The notes under the pieces: generated by a model
Seen by the model: only the letters and a program-made list of their open reading frames with translations
Database searches by the model: none
Told to the model about the DNA's origin: nothing
In this document: positions 43,869 to 52,851 of the stretch, one piece after another
How positions within the stretch are numbered: the first letter of the stretch is position 1
Layout of the letters: the number at the start of each line of letters is the position of its first letter
Origin: JAHBNG01 sp039028975
GTDB taxonomy: Bacteria > Chloroflexota > Anaerolineae > Caldilineales > Caldilineaceae
DNA: 64,000 nt
Assembly (NCBI GenBank): GCA_039028975.1
Contig: JBCCHB010000082.1
Span: 6,010 to 70,009, forward strand
Reading direction: 5' to 3'
Position numbers and translations under genes: made by a program

Positions 43869-44751
43869 CTCTACAGCTGTAGGGCAGCCTTTGAGGCAAC
43901 AGCAGGTTCATGGTAGCAAGCCTCTCTGGGCAGCCATGCGCACTGGGCTTGCCTATCTCTTCATCATCGCCGGGGCACTCTTTACAGCCATGCCCTTCGT
44001 ATGGATGTTTCTCAGCTCATTTAAGGGGCAGGCTGATATTGCCGCCATTCCACTGCGTTGGTTACCCACTATTTGGCGACCAGAGAATTACTCGATGATT
44101 TGGGAGTTAATGCCCTTCACCCGCTTCTATTTGAACAGCACCATCATTGCCGTGAGCCAAACGCTGGGCGTGCTGCTAACGGCTTCGTTGGGGGCTTATG
44201 GTTTTGCGCGCATCAACTTTTATGGACGCAACACAGCCTTTCTACTCTACTTAGGCACAATTATGATCCCAGGCTGGGTGACGCTGATTCCGGTCTTCAA
44301 GATAATCCGCGATCTTGGCTGGCTGAATACGTATCAAGGGATGATTGTGCCTGGGCTAACCAGCGCCATGGCCACCTTTCTGCTGCGCCAGTTTTTTATG
44401 ACCATTCCATCTGAGTTAGAAGACGCAGCCTTTATTGATGGCGCTAACCGACTGCGCATCTATTGGCAGATCGTCATGCCGTTAGCTCGGCCAGCACTGC
44501 TTACCGTGGGGCTGATCACCTTTATGGGTAGTTGGAATAGTTTGCTATGGCCTCTAGTTGTGGCCCAAAGTGAAGAGATGCAGACCTTACCATTGGGGTT
44601 GGCTCGCTTGGCTCTCTCTGGTGGTTGGGTGCGCATTGAATGGGGCGCGCTGATGGCGGCGACCCTACTGTCAATTTTGCCGATTATGGTAATTTATGTT
44701 TTCTTACAGAACTATTTCATCCGCGGAATTGCCATGTCTGGGTTGAAGTGA
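43855..44751 (+). CDS. Sugar ABC transporter permease (MalG/UgpE type)
   Basis: A 298-aa inner-membrane permease with six segments and a longer cytoplasmic N-terminus. The EAA loop is IPSELEDAAFIDGANRLRIY, and the end NYFIRGIAMSGLK is the MalG-family C-terminus. It overlaps the first permease by 14 bp. It ends the operon; an IS630 relic follows on the opposite strand. No ATPase is found, so the importer probably uses a shared MsmX-like ATPase from elsewhere in the genome. Confidence 0.95.
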   Translation: MISDSSTAVGQPLRQQQVHGSKPLWAAMRTGLAYLFIIAGALFTAMPFVWMFLSSFKGQADIAAIPLRWLPTIWRPENYSMIWELMPFTRFYLNSTIIAVSQTLGVLLTASLGAYGFARINFYGRNTAFLLYLGTIMIPGWVTLIPVFKIIRDLGWLNTYQGMIVPGLTSAMATFLLRQFFMTIPSELEDAAFIDGANRLRIYWQIVMPLARPALLTVGLITFMGSWNSLLWPLVVAQSEEMQTLPLGLARLALSGGWVRIEWGALMAATLLSILPIMVIYVFLQNYFIRGIAMSGLK

Positions 44752-44764
44752 TGTAGTTATTTAC

Positions 44765-45189
44765 TTATTGTTCTGGGGGAATGACCCAGTACGTCACCAT
44801 GCGCTTGGTTATGCCATTTTTTTTACGTCTGTCGCACAGTCTTTGGCGAAATGCTATCGACGATTTCCAACGTGACTAATTCATCGGCCAAGAGTTGGAG
44901 GGTCTATTTACCATAGCCTGACGGCGGCTGCCCGAGGCGCATGGCGATTAACTTTGCTTTCCCCTCCCCATCTAGTTGGGGATGTCTTGGGGGGTGCTCC
45001 CGTTTTTTGCCATTGAGGGCCACATCGAACCCTTCCACCACCAGCCGTTGGCGCAGCTTTTCTACCGTGCGCATTCGACAATTAAAGGCTTCCGCAATTT
45101 TTTTGTGGCTCCACCTGGGGCCTTCGGCATCTGCTTTCAACAGCATTTGGGCCCGACACAGATTGTTTGGTTAAACCATGAAAAGCAAA
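44765..45189 (-). pseudogene. IS630-family transposase N-terminal relic
   Basis: Minus-strand frames read the helix-turn-helix half of an IS630 transposase: HKKIAEAFNCRMRTVEKLRQ, then EGFDVALNGKKREHPPRHPQ. It breaks at GYGK-stop where a Trp codon is expected, then continues TLQLLADELVTLEIVDSISP and KTVRQT-stop, and in another frame WVIPPEQ. At least two stops and a frameshift are present, and the whole DDE catalytic half is missing. No terminal inverted repeats were recognised. It marks an old transposition between two operons. Confidence 0.75.
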
Positions 45190-45193
45190 CTGT

Positions 45194-47752
45194 CTAGTGT
45201 ATCGTCAAGTCTAAATTTACAGGCTTAGGAGGTACGCCCCGTGCAGGTTGCCGTATGTGGGTGTCGAAGAGGGTATATAGAAATGCAGCCAACAACAGTA
45301 GAAGCGTCAAACCGCTAACCCATAGTCCAACACGCAGACTAAGCGGAGTATAGACAAGCTCCAATGAGACCTGGCCAGCAGGGACTGTTAGACCCACGAG
45401 TGCCAGATTGGTCCGGTTGACTTGAAAGAAGGGGGGGAATTTTTTGGGAGAGGTGAGGTCAGTACAAGCTATTGCCGTTCCGTTACAGATGCGATTCGTT
45501 ACCTGCCAACCCGGCATGAAGTTCTCACTGATAACCAGATAGCCACCGTTCTCACTCTGCATGGTAACACTCAGATGCCCAGGCCGCGTCTGTTGCAGTT
45601 GTATTATCGCTTCGGGCTGGCGCAGGTCGGTGGCTAATCCGATTCCTGAACCCATGCCAATCTGGGGAGCCGTGGCATTGGGATCCACAACGAGTGCGAC
45701 CTGCTCCAGAGCAAACCCATGATCGGCTAGTATGCCCGCCACCGCAGGATCCGCCTCACTCACATAGTGGATGTTTGAAACGAGCCAGGCCCGAGGATTG
45801 GGTTCATTGAGACGATGTAAATAAGTCGTATCTTCAGCCTGAGGGAACGAGGCCAATAGGGTGCTTGGTTCAAATAGCTCTTGCCGCCAAGTGAGCACAT
45901 GCTCTACGCCACTCAGTCGCCACATGCGGTCAAGGGGAAACTCGTCAAAGAGTGTCGCATAAGCGTCCAGCTTTAGCGGGCTACTGCCCCATACATCTTC
46001 TATCCCCGTCCTCATGCCGTAATCATCGTAGACGCGATATTCGTTATAGACTCGTCCGGCTATGCCGAGATTGGCCTCAGCGCGTTCGAGAACCGCGGCT
46101 TGTAGTGCCTCCATCTCGGGTGCCAATAAGGTTTTTCTGACGGGACCAAATTCTGTAAGATTGGTACTGATGTTAATGACAAAAAGGTTGAGGAGTGCCA
46201 ACCCCATGAGGATCCAGCTTCGGCGCGGTTCCCATCCTTCCCACCAAAGCAACATGGCCATAATGACCACAATCAAAAGTGTTATCATGGCGATACCAAT
46301 ATAGCCCCAGTTGGAGACGACCGTATGACCTGGCAATTGCCAAAGCAGCCCAAAGCTGTAGACTGCACCAATAACCAATGCTGCATTGAGAAGAGCCAAC
46401 AGTCGTCTGCGAGATAGGGGCATTTGCGTCAAAGCCGCAAATCCCAAACCCGCCAAGACGCTAAGTCCAAAGCTAACCAGATAAGCTGCTCGTTCCTGCT
46501 GGCGAAAGAGATCCCATCCGGGAGCGAATCGGTAGAAAAACGAATAGAGAAAGCCGTTGCGACCGTAGGAGATGAGAAGTGATATCACGGCAAGTAGCAG
46601 AAAGAAGATGACAAATCGCTGATGGTGCCACCACGTTGGGTGGGCAGTAAGCTGGTTAGATGGTTGATTGAAGGCATCCTCTTCCACCTCTTCCTCGATA
46701 TTGGGGCGTGGCTGAAGAGGATTAACAGGCGCATTTTTATCCTCTGCTGTGCCATCCGATTCATGGGAAGATTCATCTTGAACCATGGCTTTGCGGCCAA
46801 AGAGACCAATCGCAATAAAGGCCAGCCCCAACCCAACGACACCAACATAAAGGGGAGAAAACCAGGTAAAGACTCCGGGCAGAATCAACTGCCACGAATC
46901 TCGAAGGGGAAAGCCAGCACTCACAAAGTCATAATTTGTTGCTGCACGGACGCTAAGCCGGGTGTATTCTAGGCTAGGAAGCAATTGGACTGCTGAAAGA
47001 CCCACAACGGCCAGGGTTGATAGAACAAGCGAAAATAATAAACGGGGTGTGTGGTGCCTACTCCAAATCAACAAAAATAGAATCCATCCTATCACTGTAT
47101 ACCCAATGTGAAGGATGGTTTGGGGATGGCCAGCTAAGAATGCGGACGTGGATGCGAAAATAAAGCCGAGCCACCAGCTTTGCGAGTGGTGAGAGTGGAA
47201 GGCACGATAGAGAAAAAAGAGAATCAAAGGAAGCCAGATGGCACTGCGTAGGACCGCCAGTTGCAAAGGCGGATAACCCGTTAGGTATCCAGAGAAGGCA
47301 AAGAGGATCCCGGCCATGAGGGCAGCTCTTCGCTGTTGGGTCAGGGTACTAACCAAGAGATAGGTGAAGAAACCCGCAAGAGCAATATGGATGACCGCTT
47401 CTACCTGAAGAAAATAGAGTCGCGCGCCGGCTGGGGTACTAAAAAATCCTTCCAAAGGATAGCTTAATACCATCACTAGCAGCCCCAACGGATAAAAAAT
47501 GGCCGCTTGGGTATCGGCTAGAAACGGATGGCCACTGTATGTATACGGATTCCAAAGTGGTAGCCGCCCAGTAAAGAGTTCACCCTGCTGGAAGAGGCTA
47601 AAGGGCAGAAAATGGTGGGTAAAATCCCCATCCGGATAGGTTCGTAGACCGAGCAGCAGTGGGCTGTAAAAGAGCACCGCCAAGCCTAGGAAGAGTAGGA
47701 AGGCTGACAAGTGGACTCTTTGGGGTTTGACCCCTTGGCGCGAGATCTCCAT
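45194..47752 (-). CDS. YfhO-family multi-pass membrane protein
   Basis: An 852-aa protein with about a dozen membrane segments and an external C-terminal domain. YfhO features include FLPFSLFQQGELFTGRLPLW, then NPYTYSGHPFLADTQAAIFY near the N-terminus. Related proteins transfer sugar or modify cell-wall glycans in Gram-positives. ATG 47752 is chosen with AAAAGGTG just upstream and 13 bp after the DPM-type gene; TTG 47776 would overlap it. It is the last gene of the five-gene surface-glycosylation operon that starts at 52623. A glycosyltransferase role is inferred. Confidence 0.88.
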   Translation of the reverse strand: MEISRQGVKPQRVHLSAFLLFLGLAVLFYSPLLLGLRTYPDGDFTHHFLPFSLFQQGELFTGRLPLWNPYTYSGHPFLADTQAAIFYPLGLLVMVLSYPLEGFFSTPAGARLYFLQVEAVIHIALAGFFTYLLVSTLTQQRRAALMAGILFAFSGYLTGYPPLQLAVLRSAIWLPLILFFLYRAFHSHHSQSWWLGFIFASTSAFLAGHPQTILHIGYTVIGWILFLLIWSRHHTPRLLFSLVLSTLAVVGLSAVQLLPSLEYTRLSVRAATNYDFVSAGFPLRDSWQLILPGVFTWFSPLYVGVVGLGLAFIAIGLFGRKAMVQDESSHESDGTAEDKNAPVNPLQPRPNIEEEVEEDAFNQPSNQLTAHPTWWHHQRFVIFFLLLAVISLLISYGRNGFLYSFFYRFAPGWDLFRQQERAAYLVSFGLSVLAGLGFAALTQMPLSRRRLLALLNAALVIGAVYSFGLLWQLPGHTVVSNWGYIGIAMITLLIVVIMAMLLWWEGWEPRRSWILMGLALLNLFVINISTNLTEFGPVRKTLLAPEMEALQAAVLERAEANLGIAGRVYNEYRVYDDYGMRTGIEDVWGSSPLKLDAYATLFDEFPLDRMWRLSGVEHVLTWRQELFEPSTLLASFPQAEDTTYLHRLNEPNPRAWLVSNIHYVSEADPAVAGILADHGFALEQVALVVDPNATAPQIGMGSGIGLATDLRQPEAIIQLQQTRPGHLSVTMQSENGGYLVISENFMPGWQVTNRICNGTAIACTDLTSPKKFPPFFQVNRTNLALVGLTVPAGQVSLELVYTPLSLRVGLWVSGLTLLLLLAAFLYTLFDTHIRQPARGVPPKPVNLDLTIH

Positions 47753-47765
47753 TACACCTTTTATC

Positions 47766-48539
47766 CTATAATCCAAAGATTCTTAACTTCAGAACGGCGC
47801 TGGTATAATCTCGAAAAACCCGCCACAACCCAGTCTTACTTTCCCCATGACGACGCAGAACGTAAAAGACGGGTACCTCCAATATGGACCAGTGATTGCG
47901 CCAGGCCAACATGAGTAGCCGGATAAAATAGTCCCCATACCCGTAGAAGATCCGATCAAAGACCAGATCCAACTCAAAGAGGCGACTACGCCGAATGGCA
48001 AAGAAACCACTGAGGTGATCCTGAATGCGCGTAAAAAAGAGGACTCGGATAAAGATGTTGTAGAGTAGACTGGCACGATACCGCCAACTCTCTTCCATGC
48101 CACCGCCCATAATGTAGCGACTGCCAATGATTAAGTCATAGTAACGTAGCAGATCCACCATCTGGGGAATCATCGTCGGACTGTGATTAAAGTCTGTATC
48201 CATGACGATTAGCGTTTCACCGCAGGAGCGTTCTAGCCCATCCCGAATCGATTGAGCCAATCCCTTGTCCGTTGTGCGGACATGGAGGCGAAGCAGACTT
48301 TGCTCACCAATTGGGCTACACTCACCCAAACCATCTTGCGTACTTAGATCATACTGCTCTCGTAATGTATCAGCCGTGCCGTCAGGACTGGAATCGTCCA
48401 TGACCAGAATTTCATATCGTATGTCAAAGATGGCTAATTCATGGTGAATTTCATTGATCAGGTCGCCAATATTGTCTTTCTCATTGAAGGTTGGAAGAAT
48501 GATCGACAGATCAACTGCAGGTGGCTGCTTACTGCTCAT
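47766..48539 (-). CDS. Polyprenol-phosphate mannosyltransferase-like GT2 (DPM1 type)
   Basis: A 257-aa glycosyltransferase of family 2. Nucleotide-sugar binding is seen at ILPTFNEKDNI and VMDDSSPDGTAD, with the metal site MDTDFNHSP. RIQDHLSGFFAIRRS is conserved in dolichol-phosphate mannose synthases. It has no obvious C-terminal membrane anchor. It would load a sugar onto a polyprenyl phosphate used by membrane GTs such as those at 45194 and 49737. The ATG overlaps the DegT stop by 4 bp. Confidence 0.9.
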   Translation of the reverse strand: MSSKQPPAVDLSIILPTFNEKDNIGDLINEIHHELAIFDIRYEILVMDDSSPDGTADTLREQYDLSTQDGLGECSPIGEQSLLRLHVRTTDKGLAQSIRDGLERSCGETLIVMDTDFNHSPTMIPQMVDLLRYYDLIIGSRYIMGGGMEESWRYRASLLYNIFIRVLFFTRIQDHLSGFFAIRRSRLFELDLVFDRIFYGYGDYFIRLLMLAWRNHWSILEVPVFYVLRRHGESKTGLWRVFRDYTSAVLKLRIFGL

Positions 48540-49693
48540 TGGGAAAACTCTAAGATTGTGTCGCAGATGTAAAGCACCTCTTCATCTGTCAACTTTGGAG
48601 AACTGGGGAGGTTGATGCCCTGCTGACCAAGCCTTAGTGAAATTGGGCAAGGCTCAGATGTCAGGTAAGGAGGCAAGGTATCCAGAGAATGGAAAAAGGG
48701 TCGGCTATCAATGTTGCGCTCGCGCAGCGCCATAATAAGCTCGTCTCGACTTAGTGGAAACTGCTCTTGAACCAACAGTGAAACCATCCAGTACACGTTG
48801 GTGCAGTGGGGCAGCTCAACTGGCGTTTGGAGGCCAGGGAGATGGCCCAATCGTAGATCATAAAGCTGGGCTATCTCTCGTTTGCGCTGGATAAAGTATG
48901 ATGCCTGTTCCAGTTGGGCTACACCGATGGCCGCCTGTAGATTGGTCATGCGGTAATTGAAACCAACTTCATCATGCCAGTAGCGCTTCTCTAAATCCAT
49001 GGCATGATCCCGCAGTCGGCGGCAACGATTCATTAGCTCTTCATCATCGGTCGTGACCATTCCTCCTTCACCCGTTGTAACAATTTTGTTGGCCATCATG
49101 CTAAAGGAGCTAATATGACCCAATCCCCCCGTGCGCTTTCCTCGATACGTTGCACCGTGGGATTGGGCTGCATCTTCAATCACATAGAGTTGGTGTCGTT
49201 CGGCAATTTCATGAATCTCAGTCATAGGGGCCGGATGTCCATATAGATGAACGGGAATAATTGCCTTGGTTCGGGGTGTAATTAACCGCTTAATCTCCTC
49301 TGGATTAATCGTCCATGTGGTGGGATCAACGTCAGCAAGAACGGGCGTTGCACCAGTGTAGACCACCGCGTTGGCCGTCGCAACAAAGGTCAAGGCAGGC
49401 ACGATCACCTCATCACCGCTGGTAATGTTGAGAGCATGCAGAATGAGGTGCAGTGATACTGTTCCATTGCATGTTGGTAGCGCATGGTCTACTTGGCAAA
49501 ACGTGGCAAAATCCTCCTCTAGACGAGTACAATAGTCTCCTAGATAGCTGATCCAACCACTGCGAACAGCATCCATGACGTATGCTTCTTCGTTACCGCC
49601 AAGCAGCGGCTCGTAGACGGGCAAGAAATCTGGCGAACGCTCTGAGGATTGATGTTCAAGATAGGGAAAGAAAGAAAGGAATCGGGTGAGCAT
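48536..49693 (-). CDS. DegT/DnrJ/EryC1 family sugar aminotransferase
   Basis: A 385-aa PLP-dependent enzyme that makes amino sugars from keto-sugar nucleotides. The Schiff-base lysine is in SMMANKIVTTGEGG; other signatures are CNGTVSLHLILHALNI, PVHLYGHPAPM and IEDAAQSHGATY. A cytoplasmic location is expected. Together with the DPM-like and GT39 genes it suggests a surface glycan containing an amino sugar. It starts at ATG 49693, 43 bp after the GT39 gene on the same strand. Confidence 0.93.
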   Translation of the reverse strand: MLTRFLSFFPYLEHQSSERSPDFLPVYEPLLGGNEEAYVMDAVRSGWISYLGDYCTRLEEDFATFCQVDHALPTCNGTVSLHLILHALNITSGDEVIVPALTFVATANAVVYTGATPVLADVDPTTWTINPEEIKRLITPRTKAIIPVHLYGHPAPMTEIHEIAERHQLYVIEDAAQSHGATYRGKRTGGLGHISSFSMMANKIVTTGEGGMVTTDDEELMNRCRRLRDHAMDLEKRYWHDEVGFNYRMTNLQAAIGVAQLEQASYFIQRKREIAQLYDLRLGHLPGLQTPVELPHCTNVYWMVSLLVQEQFPLSRDELIMALRERNIDSRPFFHSLDTLPPYLTSEPCPISLRLGQQGINLPSSPKLTDEEVLYICDTILEFSQ

Positions 49694-49736
49694 AGTTGAT
49701 AGATTTACTCCACGTTACTTCACGATTACTTTACAA

Positions 49737-51776
49737 TTACTCCACGGTTACGGTGCCGATAACGGCTTCGATACCCGCTGGATTTCCAGCTAGGTCGACA
49801 TAAGTCAACGGATCCAGGGTTTCGGCGTCATAAACCAACAGCCGAACTTCATAAGAACCTCTTGCTAGGTCTTCCGGTAGGGTAACAGAATAGACGTTGA
49901 TGGGGGTATCATTCGGATCCCACTCCGCTGGCAGTAGATGCCGATCATTAAGCAGAGGACGATCACTCTGGGCCTTGCGAGATTCACTACCTAGGGGATA
50001 AATGGCCACCCTGGCCTTCAGGGGACGGTCAATCTCGCCAACTGTAACCCGCTTCCACCGAATAGCAACGGGCAACAGCTCACCTGGATTCGATGGCTCT
50101 TGAGGAAGAGAGAGTTCTGTTGTCTCGACTGCTGGTGGGAAGATATAGGTGGCAGCTACCATATTGGGCGCTAGCACATACCTGTTGGGCGGCTCCAACG
50201 ACCACCACTCTACCGTATAGCCACGAAATGCCTTTTTGCCGCTCCACGTTCCGGTTTTATCCAACAGAAAAGAGACGGCGTGACGAGGATCTGTATCACT
50301 TTCATACCATTGCACCCAAAAGATCCGCTCTGCATCGGCAGCCCACTGGTTGAGCCTTTGATCGATGGTATTGATATCCACAAAAAGATAACGGGCTGGA
50401 GCTACCTCCTGGCCTATTGGTATCTGCTCTGGCTCAATGGCAAAGCGCTGGTAGTAAAAACCAAACGGGTACTTCTGATCAACAAAGACAACGTCGTTGG
50501 GTGTAATCTCTTCGCGTAGCCATGTGACGGTTTGCTGCATGGCTTCCCGTGAAAAACGTTCTTCATAGAGATCGGCAGAAATCGCTGGCCCCAGACCGAT
50601 TCCGATCAATAGAAAAGCACCAGTAGCAACCCCTATGGAACGATACCCCCAGGCACTCAAACCAATCGATGCCAGAAGATAGAGTGCTGGCGTTACAAAG
50701 CTACTATACCTTGGATTAAATGCTCCCCGATCGACAACTGCAATATAGTATAGACCCAGACCGCCTAGCAGCCAAACCAAATAGAAGGATAGATAGGTGA
50801 TCTCCTCACTGTTGCCACGACTACGTTGCCAGAAATGGATGCACAACCCCAGCGCAATCAGTACTGCTACCGTCCAAAGCCACCCATTACCCAGCGGCCA
50901 TTCACCCAAACTAACTAGCCCTGGAGAGAAAGCCGTTCCCCCAAAGTAGGCGCGCCAATTGTCCGCAAGGTATTCACTGATGGGAGGTACCGATAAGTTT
51001 GGATTCCGATAGCCCGGAATCTGACGCAAAGCAATCGGGAGAACAGGGAGAATCAGTAGACTCATAAAAAGCCCCGTACCAATCACGCACCGCATCCAGA
51101 GCCACCGCCGAGGTTGAAGTAGTGCCCACAGACCCCACCAAAGATACCAAGAAAGAACAATGAAAAGCGAATTATAGTGGGTCAATAGAGCTAGGGCCGC
51201 GAGGATGGCAAAGAAGAAAAGAAGGCGAGGCGCCCCATGCGAAAGCCCGCGCAATAAGGCAAACGCAGCAGCCATCAGCCAAAAAAAGGAGAGAGTGTAC
51301 ATGCGTGTCTCTTGGCTTTCGGCTAGCCAAAAGGGCGAGAGTGCAGCCAAGCATGCCACACCAAAGAGAATCAGACCATAGTGGCTACTACCTGCTACCT
51401 CTTCTGATTTTCTCTGCCACTGACGAGCCAGACCAATGCTCGTTGCCATGCCCAATAATCCGAAAAATACACTCAGTGAGCGAGTGATAAAGGTGAGTTG
51501 TGCTGGGGAGGCCAGCAGTGCCACGCTCATTTCTGTGCTGTCCCCCAATCCAAGGAGCCTGCACCACAAATGAAGCAGCCAAAAGTAGAGAGGGGGATGA
51601 ATGTCTAATTCTGGTGCAGTGGGGATCTGCCAAAAGGGGCGCAAGGCCACATCAATATTACGCGCTTCATCCCACCAAATATCCTGGCGGGTCAGTTCGT
51701 AACAACGTAGTGCAAACGCACCTAGAATAAGCAGCAGGAGTAGGCCGCGTACCCGCTGTTCGGTAAGTGACTGCAT
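49737..51776 (-). CDS. GT39/ArnT-like membrane glycosyltransferase
   Basis: A 679-aa protein with about 12 membrane segments. The first external loop carries DIWWDEARNIDVALRPF, where the Asp-Glu pair is the catalytic site of PMT/ArnT-type enzymes, and ELDIHPPLYFWLLHLW follows. A C-terminal external domain holds the last 200 residues. It would transfer a lipid-linked sugar onto a surface acceptor. ATG 51776 is selected because it lies four bases past the SH3 gene stop; the ATG-like start at 51824 would overlap that gene by 44 bp. Confidence 0.88.
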   Translation of the reverse strand: MQSLTEQRVRGLLLLLILGAFALRCYELTRQDIWWDEARNIDVALRPFWQIPTAPELDIHPPLYFWLLHLWCRLLGLGDSTEMSVALLASPAQLTFITRSLSVFFGLLGMATSIGLARQWQRKSEEVAGSSHYGLILFGVACLAALSPFWLAESQETRMYTLSFFWLMAAAFALLRGLSHGAPRLLFFFAILAALALLTHYNSLFIVLSWYLWWGLWALLQPRRWLWMRCVIGTGLFMSLLILPVLPIALRQIPGYRNPNLSVPPISEYLADNWRAYFGGTAFSPGLVSLGEWPLGNGWLWTVAVLIALGLCIHFWQRSRGNSEEITYLSFYLVWLLGGLGLYYIAVVDRGAFNPRYSSFVTPALYLLASIGLSAWGYRSIGVATGAFLLIGIGLGPAISADLYEERFSREAMQQTVTWLREEITPNDVVFVDQKYPFGFYYQRFAIEPEQIPIGQEVAPARYLFVDINTIDQRLNQWAADAERIFWVQWYESDTDPRHAVSFLLDKTGTWSGKKAFRGYTVEWWSLEPPNRYVLAPNMVAATYIFPPAVETTELSLPQEPSNPGELLPVAIRWKRVTVGEIDRPLKARVAIYPLGSESRKAQSDRPLLNDRHLLPAEWDPNDTPINVYSVTLPEDLARGSYEVRLLVYDAETLDPLTYVDLAGNPAGIEAVIGTVTVE

Positions 51777-51780
51777 TGGC

Positions 51781-52623
51781 TTATTCGATGGGACTAAGCC
51801 AGCGATCCTGCCCTTGGGCATCACTCGCGGCGGCCCAGCCTAGAATCGTGCCGTTATCGGAACGGATTTGATACCACGAGAAGCCATTTGCCCTTTGGGG
51901 TCCGTTAAGAACCGTAAATTCTGTCCCAGGATTGACTCGCGTAACCAACGGCCCATCTGTCCCCGGAAGCGCGCGCAACGTTAGTTGAAGACCGCTTTCC
52001 ATGGTTACTCGAACCCGATCACCCACTTGCGGAGGGCGGCTTACGGCTTGTGGGGCACCAACACTAGGACTTAACCATACGGTTTCACTATCTCCCTCAG
52101 CAACCCAGCCCTGATTGCCCTGCTGATCGACAACTTGCCACCAAACGTAACCATCTGCCGAAGAGGGGCCAGCTGTAATGTCAACAAGCTGTCCCGTGCC
52201 GAGCTGCAAAACAAGCTGACTACTCGCAGTTGCCGATTGACGCATATTTAACCCGTTTGGAGCCACGATCCGTGCCGGTTGACCTACAATCAAGGCCGTG
52301 CCAGGAACAGGTGTGGTGGTAAAGGTTGGCGTGGGCAGGGGTTCTGGTGTTGCTGTCGGCACTTCGGGTAGAGGAGTTGTTTCTGTTACCCCACCAGTGC
52401 TAGATGTTTCATCGTCGCTTGATTCACTGTTGGCGGATTGGCTCGAATCAGCAGTTGATTGTTCCAATTGTTCTGTTGGGAGCGCGGAGCTGTCCCTTGG
52501 CTGAAAGCTGCCGCAGGCTAACACAGGAATTACCCACACAAGTGATAAGATAAGTAATCCAAATGTGGCCTCTGCGCGATTTCGCGAACGACGAGACCCC
52601 AATAAAGACGAGTACATGTTCAT
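51781..52623 (-). CDS. SH3-domain lipoprotein
   Basis: A 280-aa exported lipoprotein. The signal peptide ends LSLVWVIPVLAC, whose Cys is the lipidated residue, and is followed by a Ser/Thr/Pro-rich linker (PLPEVPTATPEPLPTPTFTT). Two bacterial SH3 domains occupy the last 180 residues (ARIVAPNGLNMRQSATAS and QLTLRALPGTDGPLVTRVNP, ending FSWYQIRSDNGTILGWAAAS), which bind cell-wall peptides. It leads the surface-glycosylation operon and may recognise the glycan or peptidoglycan. A MITE-like element lies just upstream. Confidence 0.88.
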   Translation of the reverse strand: MNMYSSLLGSRRSRNRAEATFGLLILSLVWVIPVLACGSFQPRDSSALPTEQLEQSTADSSQSANSESSDDETSSTGGVTETTPLPEVPTATPEPLPTPTFTTTPVPGTALIVGQPARIVAPNGLNMRQSATASSQLVLQLGTGQLVDITAGPSSADGYVWWQVVDQQGNQGWVAEGDSETVWLSPSVGAPQAVSRPPQVGDRVRVTMESGLQLTLRALPGTDGPLVTRVNPGTEFTVLNGPQRANGFSWYQIRSDNGTILGWAAASDAQGQDRWLSPIE

Positions 52624-52647
52624 CCGTTTCGTGTTTGCTTAAGTATA

Positions 52648-52829
52648 CTCAGCTTCGTTTGAAAACAGTTGTTTGGTCCCAGGTATAGAGCTGTGGTATA
52701 GATCTTAAGGCAAAGTTTTTCCGACGCTCAGACCTGGCAGGCTTTCAATACATCTCAGGCCTTTGCCAAATCTTTATCTTGATATCTATAGAGCTTTGCA
52801 AATATCTGCTTTCAAAACGAGCATAGTAA
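52648..52829. mobile_element. MITE-like element B (182 bp)
   Basis: The left end (CTCAGCTTCGTTTGAAAACA from 52648) and right end (CTGCTTTCAAAACGAGCATA, 52806-52825) pair over 11 positions with one mismatch and match both ends of element A at 42857. The 30 bases after the left end agree at nearly all positions. The interior is longer and has its own stems (GGCAAAG near 52709 and CTTTGCC near 52776). No open frame. It sits between the serA end and the operon leader. Confidence 0.6.
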
Positions 52830-52851
52830 GTCGAGCGGTGCCCAGTTTGTC

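Noticed and set aside
44765..45189. Active IS630 element
   Set aside because: Stops, a frameshift and absence of the DDE half show it is a relic.
45194..52623. Complete O-antigen or capsule cluster
   Set aside because: The five genes fit surface glycosylation, but no flippase, polymerase or nucleotide-sugar pathway beyond one aminotransferase is present.
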